Below, in pieces: positions 1-11,593 of a stretch of 64,000 nucleotides of DNA. Source of the DNA: Chlorops oryzae. Its lineage: Eukaryota > Arthropoda > Insecta > Diptera > Chloropidae. The stretch lies in contig CM035806.1 in assembly GCA_020466095.1 (NCBI GenBank), positions 35,686,060 to 35,750,059 on the forward strand, read 5' to 3'. The stretch's first letter is position 1, and each line of letters begins with the position of its first letter. Under the pieces are notes generated by a model. The model saw only the letters and a list, made by a program, of their open reading frames with translations. It was not told the DNA's origin and did not search any database. The position numbers and the translations under genes were made by a program.

Positions 1-194
1 AGCTCGGCAGGTATAGACAAATATGTCGTATATATTCATAATAATAATTTATATGCCGCTATTGTGCCAGGATTCATTTTAAAGAAAAACTCCTCATAGC
101 TTTCCTAATAAAATCCTGAATAGCATCTGGAGAAGAACTTCTTATTTGTCTTAGTGACAGAAATTCCGAATGGAATATGTTTCATCTGTGACAT

Positions 195-942
195 ACTAAG
201 GCCTCTTCGAGGCATAATCTACATTCCGAGCTATAAATACTTATATATACTTACATATTCTTGATCAGGATCGAAAACTGAATCGATTTAGACATGTCCG
301 TCCGTCCGTCCGTCCGTCCGTCTGTGGTCGGATCGCCATCGAAACGGCTAGGCCAATCACGTCGAAATTCCCAGTCGTATTTCTATGAATGTCCACTCAT
401 TACCTACTTACGGTGCATCTGATTACAGCACTAAATTTACTAATGAATTTTTGGGTTACAAATGTCATGGCTTACCAAAAACTCCGCTAGGTTGGGCACT
501 CAGGCATATCGGGCCCTGAGTATGATCCTAAGTGAAAATGATAGACATCCGCTCACTGCCACGCCCGCATATGGACATTTTTCGTAGCTTCCGAACAGGG
601 GCGGACTGGGGGTCAAAAGGCCCACCGGGCGTTTGAAAAATAGGGCTTCGTTACCTAAGAAAAAAAAACCTAACAGCTAGACATGACAGCGAACTGGGGG
701 CCCAGTCCGCCCTTGCTTCCGAAGTGAAAGGCGTAGAATGATGAAGATCGAAAAATTGGTTGACCAAAACGAATGAAAGGTGTAGGAGAAAATTTTATGT
801 GTTCCGTCGACTGTCACGCCCATAAACATAGATTTGTTTTTAACTTGTATACTTGTGTGGGCAAAACATTGTGTGCCAATATTGCCGTGTCGCTGGCTAT
901 ATCAAAATCGGATTTGACCGACTTTAGATTTCTTACTTGTTT
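195..942 (-). mobile_element. DINE-1/HINE-like Helentron-associated element, copy 1
   Basis: The left end has a degenerate small hairpin (GCCTCTTCGAGGC, 201-213), followed by a TATATA stretch, the motif TTCTTGATCAGGATC and a GTCC microsatellite (about 297-322). The right end is TTTCTTACTTGTTT. The order hairpin, TGATCAGGATC, GTCC repeat, GCCACGCCC motifs, CTTACTTGTTT is the architecture known for fly DINE-1/INE-1 elements. It is the same subfamily as the copy at 49711-50280. It carries unrelated inserted or diverged sequence at about 372-493 and a hAT MITE at 596-715. No coding capacity. Confidence 0.7.
596..715. mobile_element. hAT-type MITE nested in HINE copy 1
   Basis: A 120-bp element with terminal inverted repeats CAGGGGCGGACTGGG and CAAGGGCGGACTGGG (reading inward) is flanked on both sides by the identical 8-bp duplication CTTCCGAA (588-595 and 716-723). 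An 8-bp duplication and CAGGG-type ends are the hallmarks of hAT transposons. Removing the element and one duplication restores a continuous HINE sequence, so it inserted after the HINE. Confidence 0.85.
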
Positions 943-1106
943 GCTATCAAAACGAGAAGAATAAAAGAATAAAAGTTGTTAAGCCGTCAAGTCCTCCAAA
1001 TAAAATCGGCTTCTTTATTTTTCTCAGTTAATTGCTGTGCTCACTCAACAGCACCGCGAAAGATTTAGCGCAACTTTAAAGACAGATAACTGACTGAAAC
1101 GTCGCA

Positions 1107-1138
<32 letters not shown>

Positions 1139-2868
1139 AGAATATTAATGTGAACAACAGAAAATTGCGGTTGCGAAATTGCAGAAAGGGAAAAAAGTTT
1201 TGCAGCTGCCGTTAGCTGTTGCTGCTATTTTTGGTTATCTCTCTCTCTATCTCCCTATCCCTATCCCACTGTCTCAGTCTCCCTCTCTGTCCCTGTCTCT
1301 GACAGGCGCGTATGCGGCGAATCACTTCGAGAGGGTTTCACGCATTTATACCTTTACATCGTGACTATTTTTCATCGTATTCCTTTCTGGTTCGTCGTAT
1401 ATTGGAGGGGCTTTCAACCTACAAATCGCTCCGTGCGCACGCCTGTGCATCCTGTTGAGCTCTCGTCTTGATTATCTGTGCTTTTTCGTCGCTACCGGGT
1501 GCCAGGTGATTGAGTCAAGTGTGTGGCTGAGGAACTCGTTTTTGCTTTCCATTCCTTTTGCTATTTGCATGGAGTGGTGCAAAAAAAAAAAAAAAAATTA
1601 TTCTTAAATATTTCATGAATTGCCAAAAAAAAAAAACAAAAAAAAATCCATTAACTGCTAATTAAGCTTTGCTGGACTTTTTTGCGTGTTTCGCATTTTT
1701 TCTAGATTGCAGCTGCTTTCGTTGACGCAAAAGGATTTCTTTTGAGTGTTTTCGATTTTAAAATAGAAAGCTCTCATAAAAAACAAAAGCCGCTGATTCC
1801 GTTCCATTTGAAACCAAGAAGCACAAAATTCCAGAGACAATTGCGCGTCCCAAGTAGTCAACTCGTGCAGCGACGACCGCGCGTCTTTGCGATGGAAGAA
1901 GTTCTTTATTGCACTTTTGCTGCTAATGCTGCGCCGCGGCGCAGAGCATTCGAAGCAACGACTGGAGCTCTCTTTTGAAGCTCACTCGCGTGAATAAATT
2001 CATTTGTTCGAAGAAATTATTTGGTATGCTTTTAACACGCGTCTGCAACACCTAAAATTATCACTCTGACTTAGGTGTGACCTTTTTTCCAAATGAATTT
2101 AGGTGAAAAGTGTGAAAGTGAAAAGTACGCCAGAGCGGCCATGGCACTTTGAATTTAGATTGGAGTCTTTCAATTGTGGTCTACGAAATCAACGAACCAT
2201 GTCCTTTTTTTGTCCTTTCAAATTCTCCCTTTCACATCCATGCGTACCTACCGATTTCGAAGATGATTTATAAAACCATTCGGTTGAATGGAAGGTGCCT
2301 CTCTTCTCACTTCGGTAATACAAACGCTTTTCCTTCAAAGTCTAGGCACCAATGCGGTTGCGAATGGAAAACTTTAAAACCAAAAAAAATAAAAAATAAA
2401 AAAAATGTTTCAAAAATTTATGCATTTCTTCGCACAATTGATAACAGTTCGGCAAAAAGGAATATGGGCATTTCCGCCCCCCAGTATTTTTTTCATACGT
2501 TCGCGACATCATTTGCCAACATTTTCCTTCTAGTTTTCTTTGTAATATGATAGTATGTATTTTGGTAGCTGCACATGAGGTGCAGAAGATGGGTTTCTTT
2601 GAGTTTTTGTTCTCATAAGGATAGCAATAAAAATGCGGTCGCGAACGTACGAAAATAATACTGGGGGCGGAAATTATCACTGGGGGGGGTTCACCGATCT
2701 TTGAACAAAATTGAAATTGAAGTTCTTCTCCTTTTTTTTACGAATGATGACCATGATGAGCAATCTTTTGGGGCCTTCGTGGACAGAGATTAAAAAAAGG
2801 GATGAGGTTTTAAGCATCCTTAAAGATACTTAAGAAGAATACACTATCGGAATGTATTCAAAAACATA
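943..2868. other. Unassigned intergenic or intronic sequence
   Basis: No gene is supported. The stretch holds a 30-base A run (about 1108-1137), a CT-rich patch (1239-1300) and a less AT-rich block (1380-1980) with only short open frames. The 1380-1980 block could be a 5' leader or intron of a gene lying elsewhere, but nothing in the sequence shows this. Confidence 0.4.
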
Positions 2869-2871
2869 TTA

Positions 2872-3295
2872 GGGGTATTCACAAGGAAGGTGGAATTTCG
2901 TCGCAAAAAGTCGATGTCAGAAAATTTCCGATGAATTTCCGATTTTAACAAGCAGTCGTAATTTGTTGTTTTTGTTTTGCTTACAAATAAAATTTCCGAC
3001 AGTGTAGACTTTTTGCGACACTCTCGAGCGTGTTACTTTTCGCGTTGTAATTTTGTAACATAAAATGGTGTTGCCAACATTTTTTAAGAGCTTAAAAGCC
3101 TCTTTTCCCCCTTTATTGGTTTATATTGAATAAGTAAGTAATAGTCATGTAAAGTTTTTATTATTGTTTAAATAAATATTTTCAAAATAAATAAACGCTT
3201 TCTTCACTGGGTTGCTCACAAAGAAACTTTTTACGATGTTGCAATTTTGCGATTTTCCGATTTTCCGACGTTTAAAATTTCCCTTGTGAAAACCC
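2872..3295. mobile_element. PIF/Harbinger-like MITE
   Basis: A 424-bp non-coding element flanked by the 3-bp duplication TTA (2869-2871 and 3296-3298). The ends are inverted repeats GGGGTATTCACAAGG and GGGTTTTCACAAGGG. GGG-starting ends with a TTA target duplication are typical of PIF/Harbinger. Inside, a second inverted repeat (about 2899-2930 against 2991-3022, sharing GTCGCAAAAAGTC) can form a hairpin. Confidence 0.65.
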
Positions 3296-3298
3296 TTA

Positions 3299-4136
3299 TT
3301 TTTTTTAATTTAATCAAAAATGTTTTAAAAAAAAGTGTTGTTAAAATCGTGAAGTGGCTGTTGAGCGAAAAAGTAATCAGCCCAATTCGAAATATTCCCC
3401 GGAGATTTGAAAAGAAAATCAACCGTTCGACGTGCACTGAGGACGGAATGTAACGGGAGCAGGAATTTCGATCACTTATAAATGCAAAGGAATTTTGAAA
3501 AGTCTTCCGGGAATATATCACACACATAACAGCTTCAACTAGAAACAACGACTGGAGGGAAAACGTCATTAAGGCTTCGAAACACGCTCCAGCTCAGTGT
3601 TAAAGCACTCAAATGAGCTCTTGGTACCTACATAAAAAAAAACACTTGTTTACACCATTTTTTTTGCAGTTGATCTAAATGCAATAATATTCTAACAGAA
3701 TTTGGCCTTCTAAACACGAAAAAAAAATTTTTAAATTTTTTTATGAAAGCGTTTTTTCTATATTGATTTTAGAAAACAGAAATTTGGTTTTTTGAATGTA
3801 TTGAAAATTTTTCAAACAGAATTCGACAATGCGACCTCATATTTGAAGAAATTATCCCTTTAATTTAAGTTAAACCCTCTAAAACGCTTTTTAATAGTTT
3901 AAGGATCGGTGAAAATAAGACTCTTTAAACCTTTTTTTTTTCTGTTTCACATTTTTAGAAAAAATTCATCGCTTTCATTCATTGGAATCTAAAAAGTCGA
4001 AAACATGCAGAACTTTTTTATTTATATTTAAAGTCGATTCCTTGTCCAACAAAATGAAATATTAATCTTTAAAATCGATGGATAAATAGCAAAGTTGTAA
4101 TATTCTAATTGAGAAAGAAAAATCAAAATAAGCTAT
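3299..4136. other. AT-rich sequence without genes; one MITE end fragment
   Basis: Nothing coding is supported. At about 3379-3410 the string CAGCCCAATTCGAAATATTC followed by CCCGG resembles one end of the MITE at 4137-4368, suggesting a truncated relative. The rest is T- and A-rich sequence. Confidence 0.3.
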
Positions 4137-4368
4137 CAGCCCTATTCTAAATGAATATTCGCCGCGAGTTTTTTGGCCTCGAAATTTTTCTCCGCGGAAA
4201 TAGGAAGTATTGTAAGCGTCTATAAACGACAAAATGTTATAACCTTTGCTTAAATATGTTCAAAATACTTGGTTCTTTTGTATTCACTTCTCCATTGTGC
4301 TTAGAGCGGCAGAATTTTTTTTCGATTCCGGACCGAAAAACTCGCCGCGAATATTTAGAATCGGGCTG
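4137..4368. mobile_element. TIR MITE of the CAGCCCTATTCTAAAT family
   Basis: Inverted ends of about 37 bp: left 4137-4174 begins CAGCCCTATTCTAAATG and runs to CGCCGCGAGTTTTT; right 4333-4368, read inward, begins CAGCCCGATTCTAAAT and also contains CGGCGAGTTTTT. No open frame and no clear target duplication. Truncated relatives are seen near 3379 and 31285. Superfamily not assigned. Confidence 0.6.
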
Positions 4369-7300
4369 TATGAGTTTTAGAGGGGTTAATTAACTTAAGC
4401 TTAAAGGCTTATTTGTTCAAATCGGAAAGTGCATTGCCGAGTTCTAGTCGGAAAAGCTGTAATACACTCAAAAAAACAAAATTTTTCTTTTTCAAAAATA
4501 AAAAAAAAAAAAAAAAAAATTCTGTTCAGGAGAAATCACAATTAATTATTTGTTAGCTAGGTGAAATGAATACAAATTTCATTAAGAAAATGTACAAGCA
4601 GATTTTTTAAATTTTATACTATATCTATATTTATGCAAAAAAAAATCGAATCAAAAATTTCCACATACGAGTATTTATTTGTATTTCGTCCCTAAAACCT
4701 GGATTTTTGCGAGCTCAATTAAATAATAATGAATGCGGTTCAGGATCCATTTCCATGTGGAACTGCAAAACCATCGAACGTTTCATGAAAGATACTTGGT
4801 CTATTTGGATGCCTACCATTAAAGTAGAACCTCTCCTAATTTGTCGTATAAGGCAACAAAAAGCAGAGCTAAAATGATAATCACCATCATGATGTGTCCA
4901 TTCACTTTTCCATAGATCAGTTACGGGGATCTCAAATTCGGAAGCTTTGAAAACTCGCAGAAACTTTTGCTTTAAACAACAATAAATTCGCTAGTGTAAT
5001 TTCGACACACTCGAACGTCATCGATCACATCAGCATAAATTTCTGGAATTCCGTTACATCCATCATGGCGAAGATTTTGTCACACCTTCAATTCGAGTGC
5101 TTCGAATGGAAGATGCAACAGCATGAATCAAAGGGAAAACATGTGCAACTAATATAAAAAAAAAAAATATTAAAAAAAAAAAATGAAAATGAAATGGATA
5201 CCAAAGCAAATAAGAATGCACTCAAAAGAACCTTTCTATTCGGATTCCAGTCGATTCTACTCGCGTTGAGGGAAAAGGATTCGAAAAAGTATGTCAATCT
5301 AATGAATTACTTCGATGAGAACAGCACTGTGTGTATGCCTGTGTGTCTGTTTTTCTGTGTGCATGAGCAATCGGGTAGGGGGGGCGGAAAGGAGTGCAAA
5401 GCTCAAAGTCATGTAAGTAAAATCCCAGCCCTGTTCATGTGACATTCCATATTTAGCATTTTTCCCTTCAAATATCCACTAAAAAGCAAGTCGAAAGCTG
5501 GTGTATGCAGGATTGATTAAAAGCAACGATGGCTGGCTTTTCTAGAGCATCACAAGCTGCAAGATGCAATTTCACCGAATCGACGAAGTTCAATGCAAAA
5601 GATTTTACACGGCGAGGAATTCCTGTGAAAGGTGTGAAATGCAACTGAAAGCACTTAGAGTTGAAGTGTTTATTTTTCACAAGAATCGAGCGTCAATGGA
5701 AACTTTTATTGATGACGGAGAGTTCAAAGAAAAAGAATTAAAAAAGCAAAGATTTGCTTTCAATTGGCACGAATCTAACAAGTACATACGTACGTATGTA
5801 CATTGTATATACTCTGAAAGTTTAAATTCGAAGGCAAAATAAAGCAAAGCATAAAATTTAACTGATTTATTTCACTCTGAGGAATAAGTATGAAGAAGAT
5901 CGTGAGATCTCAGATTCTCTCATAAATGAGAAGAATTTAAGCAAATCTTACAACATCGTCGTCGTATTATCAAGCGGCGCGTGGGATGAAAGCAATCCTC
6001 TTGCAAAAAGGAAATTTGCTAACTATCATGCCATTTCACGCATCAGCGCGTTTTATGACTGGAAGAAGGCTGAGGTCAACGACAAAACAAAAAAAACCTG
6101 TTTATATTACATTTTTCAAATCAAAATTGAAGCAGAAAATCCTTGCAGGACGAAATTATTGAAATTGGGAATTAGCGAGTAACGGTTGAGAACTTTTTCC
6201 GCCGATTGAAAGTGGTTAGAGAACTTTTTTTTTGGCATATATTTTTTTTTGCTGGATTTTTTTATTTATTGCTCCATAGCGGATCAACGGTTAAAGTAAC
6301 GGCATTGCGATGAACACATACATAATTTGTAGATAACTTGAATACGATCATTTTGATATATCGTTTACATGCCCGCGACCCGGTTGCTGAGATATACATA
6401 TGTATGTACATTAGTGTGTTCCAAATTTGCTAAGTTCGTTTAGTCACCCCCTCAAAATGTAGCAGAGGGCAACAGAAAAGTGAAATGAAAACATCTAGAT
6501 TGATGGACATCATTTAGGGGGTGCTCAACGCGGTCAAAGTTCAGAAACATGATTTTTTGAAACTCATGCCGCTAGTACAAATAACACAAAAATGCACTTA
6601 CATTTTTCTAAATATCTCCAAAACTAATTCAGGTAAGAAGTTGAAACAAACGTTGGCTGATTGCTAATACAACAGGAAATCCAAAAATATTTTTTTAAAC
6701 TTTTACACTGAGAAAAATTTTTTCACAAAACTAACAAGAAAATTCGAAAATTCGTTTTTTGGGGTGCTTTAAGAACGAATCTGAGGTCGAAACCTACCCA
6801 CAACCCTTATTTTTGTCTCAACACCCCTCAAAACCCCTCCAAAATTGATTTTTTTTTTTTTTTTAATGTATTATAGATATTTCGGCCTATGGGATGGGTG
6901 AATTTCGGGTACAACATTGCCAACACACCACTTTACCCCACCTGCCATCATATCAATGGAGCCTGCATATATGAATTCATTGAAATATCCTTCACGTTCT
7001 TCTGTTAATGGAGTTCAATGAAATTAAATTCCTAAACAAGATTTCTTCATTTTCATCATTCGACTTCTATTTGCTTCGGTAGTATTGTAAGCTCCGACAG
7101 AAATGCGAGCATTTATTCTTTTGTCTTTTTCTATTCTTCTTTTTTTCGGACAAGCATGAATGCACGATTATAAAAAGCCTTTTGAAGTGGAAAACCAAAC
7201 AAAAGCGTAATAAATTCTCAGTCACAATGCAATCAAATGCTAGCAAACAATTTCGTCAAAATCCTTTGGCCACTCGCATGTGCGTTTCACAATGCCAAAA

Positions 7301-8459
7301 CAAAAACAAAAAACACAATCGGCCTAAGCCGAATGAAAACGAAAAAAAAAAAACTCTTTAAAAAATTATATGAAAAAAAAATGTTGTAGTGGGAAAAAGT
7401 CACTGACAGGCATTTGAAGCCTTAAGCAAAAGCTTAAAGCTAACAAAGTGCCAGAGTGTAAATAATTCTCAGCAACGGATTCAATGGTTTTAGGAAAACG
7501 CCTCTTGGAAAGGCCTCTTTGCCTTGCAAGTGACTTGAATCCCACAATACAAACCAGACATGATTTTGCCTAAATTCGGCTCAACAAAGTTCAGGCTAAA
7601 GCCTAAAGTAAACGACAAAAAATTGGTGTTAAGCTCACAAGAGAGGCACCCGGCTTCGGTCGAGTCCAAAAAATTGTTTCCAATAATTACTTTTCTCTTT
7701 TTAACCAAACATATTTCGAATACTTGAAGATGTCCTATCTAAAAATCTTCATCAAATGATATTGTTTTTTTTTTATATACCATATCGTTGTTTATTTATT
7801 GATTACCTTTTATAAAAAAAACAAAAAAAAAAAAAAAAAATTTCGTTTCCAAACAAATTCACAAACAAATAGTCTCCTCTCGAGAGCAGTGTCCAATGTT
7901 AAAGAAAAGAGGAAAAATTCAAAAAAGCCCCTTAGGAAACACATGAAAAATAGTGCGACTGACCTGTCACTTCCTTTTTTGCTAGCATACCTAACCCTTT
8001 TACATAGAATTGTGTTTCCGTGAAGGAAAAAGTAGTGCTTTTCTTTTCTCCTCTCTTCTCTTGATGTATTGGTTTTCCCCATTTTTTATGCACTCATAAG
8101 GTTTCGGCTTTAAAGCCAATTGGGTATTAAAGTTTTGGTCACACATCGAATGCTCGATCGCGTTTTCTTTTTGTAACTTAGGAGTTTTTGCAAAGTAAGT
8201 AAATCCTTTTTTTGATTTTTTCCTCTTTATAATTGACTGTTTTTTTTTTTTGTCTTCTTACTCTTCAGGGCTACATTTAAGACCCTCACTCTAGTACGGT
8301 TTTTTGTTTCGCAATGACCCCCTTCTACCAACACTGTAAATAAAAGCACTTAGGTACGGAAGGTACCCTCTGAAGGCAGTTCACAAAGTCTTCTAAGATC
8401 TCTTTCAAAAATTTTCCCCAGCTAAAATGAATATTTTTATTTAATAGATTTGTTTTTTT
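4369..8459. other. Gene-free sequence
   Basis: Four kilobases with no supported gene; open frames are short and have no recognisable domains. Visible are A/T runs, a palindromic ACATACGTACGTATGT at about 5784-5799 and, at about 6720-6860, text resembling 9215-9290 (a diverged repeat). A block at 7820-8080 gives overlapping open frames on both strands only because it is purine/pyrimidine biased. Confidence 0.4.
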
Positions 8460-8757
8460 GGGGCTCTTTGCACTACCGACGCATTTAGCATTTTTCAGCA
8501 TTTTTAAAAAAATGCTCAAAAATTCGGCTTTGAATTACATGTAATTGTTGTTGTTCTTAAAACAGCATTTTTCAGCATTTTTTTCATTGATATTTTCTTC
8601 AAATTTTAAACATTTCAAAGCCTACTTCAAAGAATTCAAATATTTTTCCGAACAAAAATTCAAATTTTCACAAAATGCTAAATGCGAAAGGCAGTGGAAA
8701 CGGGTCTAGCATCTTTAAAGATGCAAATGCTAAATGCGGTGTAGTGGAAATAGCCCC
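8460..8757. mobile_element. MITE with GGGGCT..CACTAC ends, possible PIF/Harbinger
   Basis: A 298-bp element. Left end 8460-8493 reads GGGGCTCTTTGCACTAC and continues to GCATTTAGCATTT; the right end read inward is GGGGCTATTTCCACTAC, also continuing to GCATTTAGCATTT. The flanks are TTT on both sides (8457-8459 and 8758-8760), a possible 3-bp duplication. The interior repeats AGCATTTTTCAGCATTTTT. No coding potential. Confidence 0.65.
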
Positions 8758-9390
8758 TTTATTAACTCTTAACATTGCCCTTAATTACACTAGCTTACGA
8801 AAATTAAAAAAATTTGCAACCTTCGGCTTTTGATGATCATTTCTTAAAGTTTCTCAAGTAGAACAGTTTTCGAGATATAGAATGTTTTTCGTTTTTTGAG
8901 TTTTGAAAAAAAAATGGTTGGTAAATTCCATTTACCTTCGGATATGGGTCATTCTTTCACAAACCGAATACATTTTGGACTTTATGTCCCCAATTCCCTC
9001 AAAAAAAATTTTTAAAGCTTCTAGATATAAAACATTTCAACATGTAGTACAACATTTTTCTCAGAATGCATTATTCACGGAAGACGTACCTTAAAGTTTG
9101 CCTAAAATCCGATTTTTTATCAAATTCTCTGCTCCTCTTAACCCGTCAGAAGTCTCTCCTCAAAGGGTGGAATTTCTAAAATTAATATATAAGAAATTGA
9201 AAGACGTATCATACCCTACGTGTTTTGGTGCGCTAGGAACGATTCTAAGTTCGAGATTTACCCACGATAGTATTGTCACCAGAACTAAAGGTGTGTGCCA
9301 AATTTCAGATCAATCTGTGAACAGGAAGCGGGTTAAATTTCAATAACAAGATGTGACCCACTTATACTATATAAACAAACTGGACAATTT
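8758..9390. repeat. Possible diverged dispersed repeat, no gene
   Basis: The block containing ACGATTCTAAGTTCGAG and TTTACCCAC (about 9238-9264) resembles ACGAATCTGAGGTCGAA and CCTACCCAC at about 6773-6803, so both may derive from the same old element. Phrases such as TTTCAGATCAATCTGTGAACAGG are typical of decayed transposon flanks, but the family is not identifiable. Confidence 0.25.
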
Positions 9391-9484
9391 CATTATCATC
9401 GACATCATCATCATCGTTAACATCAACATCTTCATCATCATCATTGTCATCATCAACATCACCATCATCACCATTTTCATCATT

Positions 9485-9515
<31 letters not shown>

Positions 9516-9712
9516 CCACCACCACCACCATCATCACCATCATCACCATTTTCATCATTATCATCATAATCATAATCACAATCATAACCATCATCATCAT
9601 CATCATCATCATCATAATCATCATCGTCATCATCATAATTATCATTATGATCATGATCATCATCATCATTATCATAACCATCTTCACCATCATCATCATC
9701 ATCATAAAACTC
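9391..9712. repeat. ATC/CAT trinucleotide microsatellite tract
   Basis: About 320 bp of imperfect CAT/ATC triplets with CAC, ATT and GTC variants. It opens long artificial frames of Ile/Thr on the plus strand and Asp or Met on the minus strand. These should not be read as genes. Confidence 0.95.
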
Positions 9713-10619
9713 ATTCAAATCCATATTTTTTGTTCTTTCAATTTCATTTTTGACAAGGATTTTTTGCTGCAAATCGACAATATAATGTAACTGACCCAAA
9801 TAAGGCCATGTTAACGGTTTTTGCCACACAGGCAAAAAATGGTTAAACTTGGAGAGAGTTTGGATCTTAATCACTTTTTTTAACCTTTTCTTTATCCAAA
9901 AATGGAAAAATAAAAGTACAAAAAAGTGTTTAAAAGCATTTATTTGAGACATTTTATAAATTGTCATTTTTTTTGTCATATTAGGAATTCCATGTCTTAA
10001 TAAGGCCCAATCCTGACTGTTCTCAAAAACGAGCGAATAAATAAAGAAAAAGATCAAACTATTAACTGATTTCATTGTAGTTAAATGTTGTTTGAGATCA
10101 AAAATTAACATGAATACTCTTCACAGCTCTTCTCATACAAAATAATATTTTTTATTTAAACTCAACGTTGTACATTCAAGTGGCGGTACAGGGCATTATC
10201 GATAATACTTTTGTTAACTTCCTGCCTATTGCAGCGAAAAGCCTTCTTTCTCATTGTTTTTAACTGCTTGGTATATTAAGATCCCATTAGGACGTTCAAA
10301 TAATTTTTTCAAGAACCAGTTCCAAGGTGAATATTGTGCACCGAGAGAAAAAGGTAGTTATATTAACTGAAAAAGCAAGTTAAAATAACCGAGTTCACCG
10401 TTAATTGTTAGCTTATGTGTAGTAGCGGTCAATTCAACAGTACAAACACAGTCAATAAGGATATAACTACCTGATGGTTGATATAACTGTCTCGCGGTTA
10501 AATCAACTGTCACCAGCGACTGGGAAAAAAAATTTATTTTTTGCTTTGACTTTTTTTTTATCTTCTTTTATTAATATTTTTTTTTATTAAATTATTATAT
10601 TTTTTCTTTATTTATTTGT

Positions 10620-10760
10620 TTCTATTTAAATCTTTTTCTCTTTCATCTCTTTAAGTTTTCTCGCCTCGGCCGAGCCTTAAACCGCTGACCTCCACTTCTG
10701 GGCGAACTTCTTAAACATTACGCTAAACGAACGAATTTAATTTGTTGGTCAAAATGCTCA
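10620..10760 (-). mobile_element. tRNA-derived SINE-like fragment
   Basis: On the minus strand this reads ...TTTAGCGTAATGTTTAAGA...GGTCAGCGGTTTAAGGCTC: a box A-like and a box B-like RNA polymerase III promoter about 45 bp apart. It is the same family as 50436-50552; the shared text includes GACCAACAAATTAAATTCG. Confidence 0.55.
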
Positions 10761-10910
10761 CTTGAATTTATGGTTGAAAATAACCCTTAGAAAAGAATTA
10801 AATAAATTGAAACCTTAAAAATTTAAGAAAAATTTTTGTCTTCAAAAACAACTACACTCTGAACAAAAAAAAAAAAAACTGTAATTAAAAAAAAAAAATT
10901 CAGAAAAATT

Positions 10911-10986
10911 CCCGCCGCCAGCAGGGATAGAACCCCGAAGCTCACGACTGTCGAGTTACAGTTGCAAGTTCTGAGCTATCAAACCC
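10911..10986 (-). mobile_element. tRNA-derived SINE-like fragment with T-rich tail
   Basis: The minus strand reads GGTTTGATAGCTCAGA (box A) and, about 50 bp on, TTCGGGGTTCTATCCCTGC (box B), then CTGGCGGCGGG and a T-rich tail. The same family occurs at 49613-49700. The acceptor ends do not pair as in a real tRNA, so this is a tRNA-derived retroposon, not a tRNA gene. Confidence 0.55.
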
Positions 10987-11593
10987 TCCGGAGAAGGTTG
11001 ATCAGAATGCGAACATATACGTGTAAGTGAACGAAAGCGAATTTGAACATAAAAAGAAACTGTTTTTCAACTGTTCATTTGACTGCCTTTTTCAGTGCAT
11101 TTAACGCGGAATACAGTTTATTTGACCACTCTCACTTTAACTGTTCTAAGTAGTTGATTTAACTGTTGTTATTTCTCTCGCTGTGGGCCGTATAAAGTCC
11201 ACTCGATATAATTTTTCCGACAACGTTTTATTGGGAATACAACAAAGTCAAGGTTTTTCTCCCAACCTTTTTATTTTGAATAAAGTTCGACATTTGGTTT
11301 GACATCAAGACTTTAAAAAATTATCAACAAATTTTGGGAAAACGTTGTTATTCTTCTCAAGCAAAATTCGATCAAGCACGTTGTTTTCACTTCTTCCGAC
11401 TTTATTGGACGATTGCTATTCACCCAGCTACGCAATCGACGTAATTTTTATTTTTTTTGTTTTTGCTTTTTGAAGTAAATATGTATAAACGCTTTAGAAC
11501 ATGCCAAAAATCATTTTGCTGAGAGTGCTAGAAATATGTTTCCTGAAAATCGGGCCTTATTAAGACCATGGCCTTATTTGTTTCGAGTACCTT

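Larger units (their letters stand above)
10339..11185. mobile_element. 847-bp insertion with GAGAGAAA-type inverted ends
   Basis: The block is absent from the sister repeat at 46835-47572, which places its borders. Its ends form a short inverted repeat: CACCGAGAGAAA on the left, CACAGCGAGAGAAA on the right read inward. Both ends carry AGTTA/AACTGTT motifs. It holds two tRNA-like modules on the minus strand (10620-10760 and 10911-10986). No clear target duplication. Confidence 0.5.
9788..11593. mobile_element. TIR element with AAATAAGGCCATG ends, interrupted copy
   Basis: The left end has GACCCAAATAAGGCCATG; the right end read inward has CAAATAAGGCCATGG. A second, shorter copy lies at 46835-47572 and is nearly identical over most shared segments (9840-10335 and 11425-11593). 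This copy is interrupted by an 847-bp insertion (10339-11185) and has about 200 bp next to it that the other copy lacks. No open frame with a recognisable domain, so non-autonomous; family not assigned. Confidence 0.6.

Noticed and set aside
9362..10111. A 249-aa minus-strand open frame rich in Asp, plus Ile- and Met-rich frames
   Set aside because: They are translations of the CAT/ATC microsatellite and adjoining transposon sequence; no domain and all frames stay open because of the triplet repeat.
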